DNA of 64,000 nt. Source: Apostichopus japonicus (taxonomy: Eukaryota; Echinodermata; Holothuroidea; Aspidochirotida; Stichopodidae). Position 1 is the first letter of the stretch; every line of letters starts with the position of its first letter. This document shows, one piece after another, positions 61,001 through 64,000 of the stretch. The stretch is taken from positions 10,435,501 to 10,499,500 of the forward strand of contig NC_092576.1 of NCBI RefSeq assembly GCF_037975245.1. The letters run 5' to 3'. The notes below the pieces were generated by a model, which saw nothing but the letters and a program-made list of their open reading frames with translations, did no database searches and was not told where the DNA came from. A program made the translations under genes and the position numbers.

Positions 61001-64000
61001 AGACTGTCTATCCGTATCTATAACTATGTGTCTGTCTATATGTCGATACATCTATCTGCTAATATGTCTGCCTAATTGCTTATCCCTCTGTATGTTGATC
61101 GGTCTATATGTCTGTCTGTCTTGTTATATGTGTCTATCTATCTGCCTATCAGACTGTCTATCCGTATCTATAACTATGTGTCTGTCTATATGTCGATACA
61201 TCTATCTGCTAATATGTCTGCCTAATTGCTTATCCCTCTGTATGTTGATCGGTCTATATGTCTGTCTGTCTTGCTTTATGTGTCTATCTATCTGCCTATC
61301 AGACTGTCTATCCGTGTCTATATCTATGTGTCTGTCTATATGTCGATACATCTATCTGCTAATATGTCTGCCTAATTGCTTATCCCTCTGTATGTTGATC
61401 GGTCTATATGTCTGTCTGTCTTGCTATATGTGTCTATCTATCTGCCTATCAGACTGTCTATCCGTGTCTATAACTATGTGTCTGTCTATATGTCGATACA
61501 TCTATCTGCTAATATGTCTGCCTAATTGCTTATCCCTCTGTATGTTGATCGGTCTATATGTCTGTCTGTCTTGTTATATGTGTCTATCTATCTGCCTATC
61601 AGACTGTCTATCCGTATCTATAACTATGTGTCTGTCTATATGTCGATACATCTATCTGCTAATATGTCTGCCTAATTGCTTATCCCTCTGTATGTTGATC
61701 GGTCTATATGTCTGTCTGTCTTGCTTTATGTGTCTATCTATCTGCCTATCAGACTGTCTATCCGTGTCTATATCTATGTGTCTGTCTATATGTCGATACA
61801 TCTATCTGCTAATATGTCTGCCTAATTGCTTAACCCTCTGTATGTTGATCGGTCTATATGTCTGTCTGTCTTGCTATATGTGTCTATCTATCTGCCTATC
61901 AGACTGTCTATCTGTGTCTATAACTATGTGTCTGTCTATATGTCGATACATCTATCTGCTAATATGTCTGCCTAATTGCTTATCCCTCTGTATGTTGATC
62001 GGTCTATATGTCTGTCTATCTTGCTATATGTGTCAATCTATCTGCCTATCAGACTGTCTATCCGTGTCTATAACTATGTGTCTGTCTATATGTCGATACA
62101 TCTATCTGCTAATATGTCTGCCTAATTGCTTATCCCTCTGTATGTTGATCGGTATATATGTCTATCTGTCTTGTTATATGTGTCTATCTATCTGCCTATC
62201 AGACTGTCTATCCGTATCTATAACTATGTGTCTGTCTATATGTCGATACATCTATCTGCTAATATGTCTGCCTAATTGCTTATCCCTCTGTATGTTGATC
62301 GGTATATATGTCTATCTGTCTTGTTATATGTGTCTATCTATCTGCCTATCAGACTGTCTATCCGTATCTATAACTATGTGTCTGTCTATATGTCGATACA
62401 TCTATCTGCTAATATGTCTGCCTAATTGCTTATCCCTCTGTATGTTGATCGGTCTATATGTCTGTCTATCTTGCTATATGTGTCTATCTATCTGCCTATC
62501 AGACTGTCTATCCGTATCTATAACTATGTGTCTGTCTATATGTCGATACATCTATCTGCTAATATGTCTGCCTAATTGCTTATCCCTCTGTATGTTGATC
62601 GGTCTATATGTCTGTCTATCTTGCTTTATGTGTCTATCTATCTGCCTATCAGACTGTCTATCCGTATCAATAACTATGTGTCTGTCTATATGTCGATACA
62701 TCTATCTGCTAATATGTCTGCCTAATTGCTTATCCCTCTGTATGTTGATCGGTCTATATGTCTGTCTATCTTGCTATATGTGTCAATCTATCTGCCTATC
62801 AGACTGTCTATCCGTGTCTATAACTATGTGTCTGTCTATATGTCGATACATCTATCTGCTAATATGTCTGCCTAATTGCTTATCCCTCTGTATGTTGATC
62901 GGTCTATATGTCTGTCTATCTTGCTATATGTGTCAATCTATCTGCCTATCAGACTGTCTATCCGTGTCTATAACTATGTGTCTGTCTATATGTCGATACA
63001 TCTATCTGCTAATATGTCTGCCTAATTGCTTATCCCTCTGTATGTTGATCGGTCTATATGTCTGTCTGTCTTGCTATATGTGTCTATCTATCTGCCTATC
63101 AGACTGTCTATCCGTATCTATAACTATGTGTCTGTCTATATGTCGATACATCTATCTGCTAATATGTCTGCCTAATTGCTTATCCCTCTGTATGTTGATC
63201 GGTCTATATGTCTGTCTATCTTGCTATATGTGTCTATCTATCTGCCTATCAGACTGTCTATCCGTATCTATAACTATGTGTCTGTCTATATGTCGATACA
63301 TCTATCTGCTAATATGTCTGCCTAATTGCTTATCCCTCTGTATGTTGATCGGTCTATATGTGTGTCTGTCTTGCTATTTGTGTCTATCTATCTGCCTATC
63401 AGACTGTCTATCCGTGTCTATATCTATGTGTCTGTCTATATGTCGATACATATATCTGCTAATATGTCTGCCTAATTGCTTATCCCTCTGTATGTTGATC
63501 GGTCTATATGTGTGTCTGTCTTGCTATTTGTGTCTATCTATCTGCCTATCAGACTGTCTATCCGTGTCTATATCTATGTGTCTGTCTATATGTCGATACA
63601 TATATCTGCTAATATGTCTGCCTAATTGCTTATCCCTCTGTATGTTGATCGGTCTATATGTGTGTCTGTCTTGCTATTTGTGTCTATCTATCTGCCTATC
63701 AGACTGTCTATCCGTGTCTATATCTATGTGTCTGTCTATATGTCGATACATCTATCTGCTAATATGTCTGCCTAATTGCTTATCCCTCTGTATGTTGATC
63801 GGTCTATATGTCTGTCTATCTTGCTATATGTGTCAATCTATCTGCCTATCAGACTGTCTATCCGTGTCTATAACTATGTGTCTGTCTATATGTCGATACA
63901 TCTATCTGCTAATATGTCTGCCTAATTGCTTATCCCTCTGTATGTTGATCGGTATATATGTCTGTCTGTCTTGCTATATGTGTCTATCTATCTGCCTATC
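58090..64000. repeat. 150-bp satellite array, about 39 copies, running off the right edge
   Basis: The unit is 150 bp, marked by TATCCCTCTGTATGTTGATC, and from 58381 on the spacing is constant to the base. Inside, the unit is built from degenerate TCTA/TCTG words. Units before 58381 are diverged, one with an internal (TA)n run. Variants (ttgCTATATG, GTTATATG, CTTTATG, CTATTTG; GTGTCTA or GTATCTA) follow a higher-order pattern: units from 58531 and from 59731 repeat as 8-unit, 1,200-bp blocks. Confidence 0.97.

Noticed and set aside
58090-64000. A CRISPR-like array
   Set aside because: The whole 150-bp unit repeats with no unique spacers, and the host is eukaryotic. It is a satellite.

Overview
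The window is eukaryotic, AT-rich and intron-rich. It holds two genes of the REJ (receptor for egg jelly) / GPS family, a non-LTR retrotransposon, tRNA-derived SINEs, MITE-like inverted repeats, long (TA)n tracts and large satellite arrays. REJ receptors that end in one membrane span are best known from echinoderm sperm, so a marine deuterostome such as an echinoderm is my best guess. No rRNA or mitochondrial marker confirms this.

Layout: 1-2243 is a long open frame running off the left edge, of unknown function, with a 45-bp in-frame repeat at its end. 2244-10419 is non-coding apart from one doubtful 36-bp exon, and holds an LTR-like block and a 3-copy tandem repeat. 10420-32307 (+) is gene A: 19 exons traced by hand, 1,171 residues to the stop, 5' end not proven. 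A frameshifted LINE (about 22.95-26.15 kb, antisense) sits in its intron 14. 32308-42907 is intergenic, with an LTR-like block, a 3-kb TCTG-type array and a 26-29 bp repeat array. 42908-57625 (-) is gene B: 15 exons, 963 residues to the stop, 5' end outside the traced part. 58.09-64.0 kb is a 150-bp satellite that runs off the right edge.

Genes A and B are convergent paralogues. Their exons match one to one from the REJ exon to the membrane exon (A exons 4-17 and 19 against B exons 1-15). The intron-phase series is the same (1,2,1,0,0,1,0,0,1,1,2,2,1,1) and five exon pairs have equal length. Each predicted product is an ectodomain with a REJ module, a tetrabasic furin-type site, a GAIN-like stretch, a reduced GPS with H-L-T, one membrane span and a short basic tail. 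The polycystin 11-span region and PLAT domain are absent. By analogy with sea urchin REJ proteins they may act in gamete recognition or as cleaved adhesion-type receptors. That role is inference from family resemblance.
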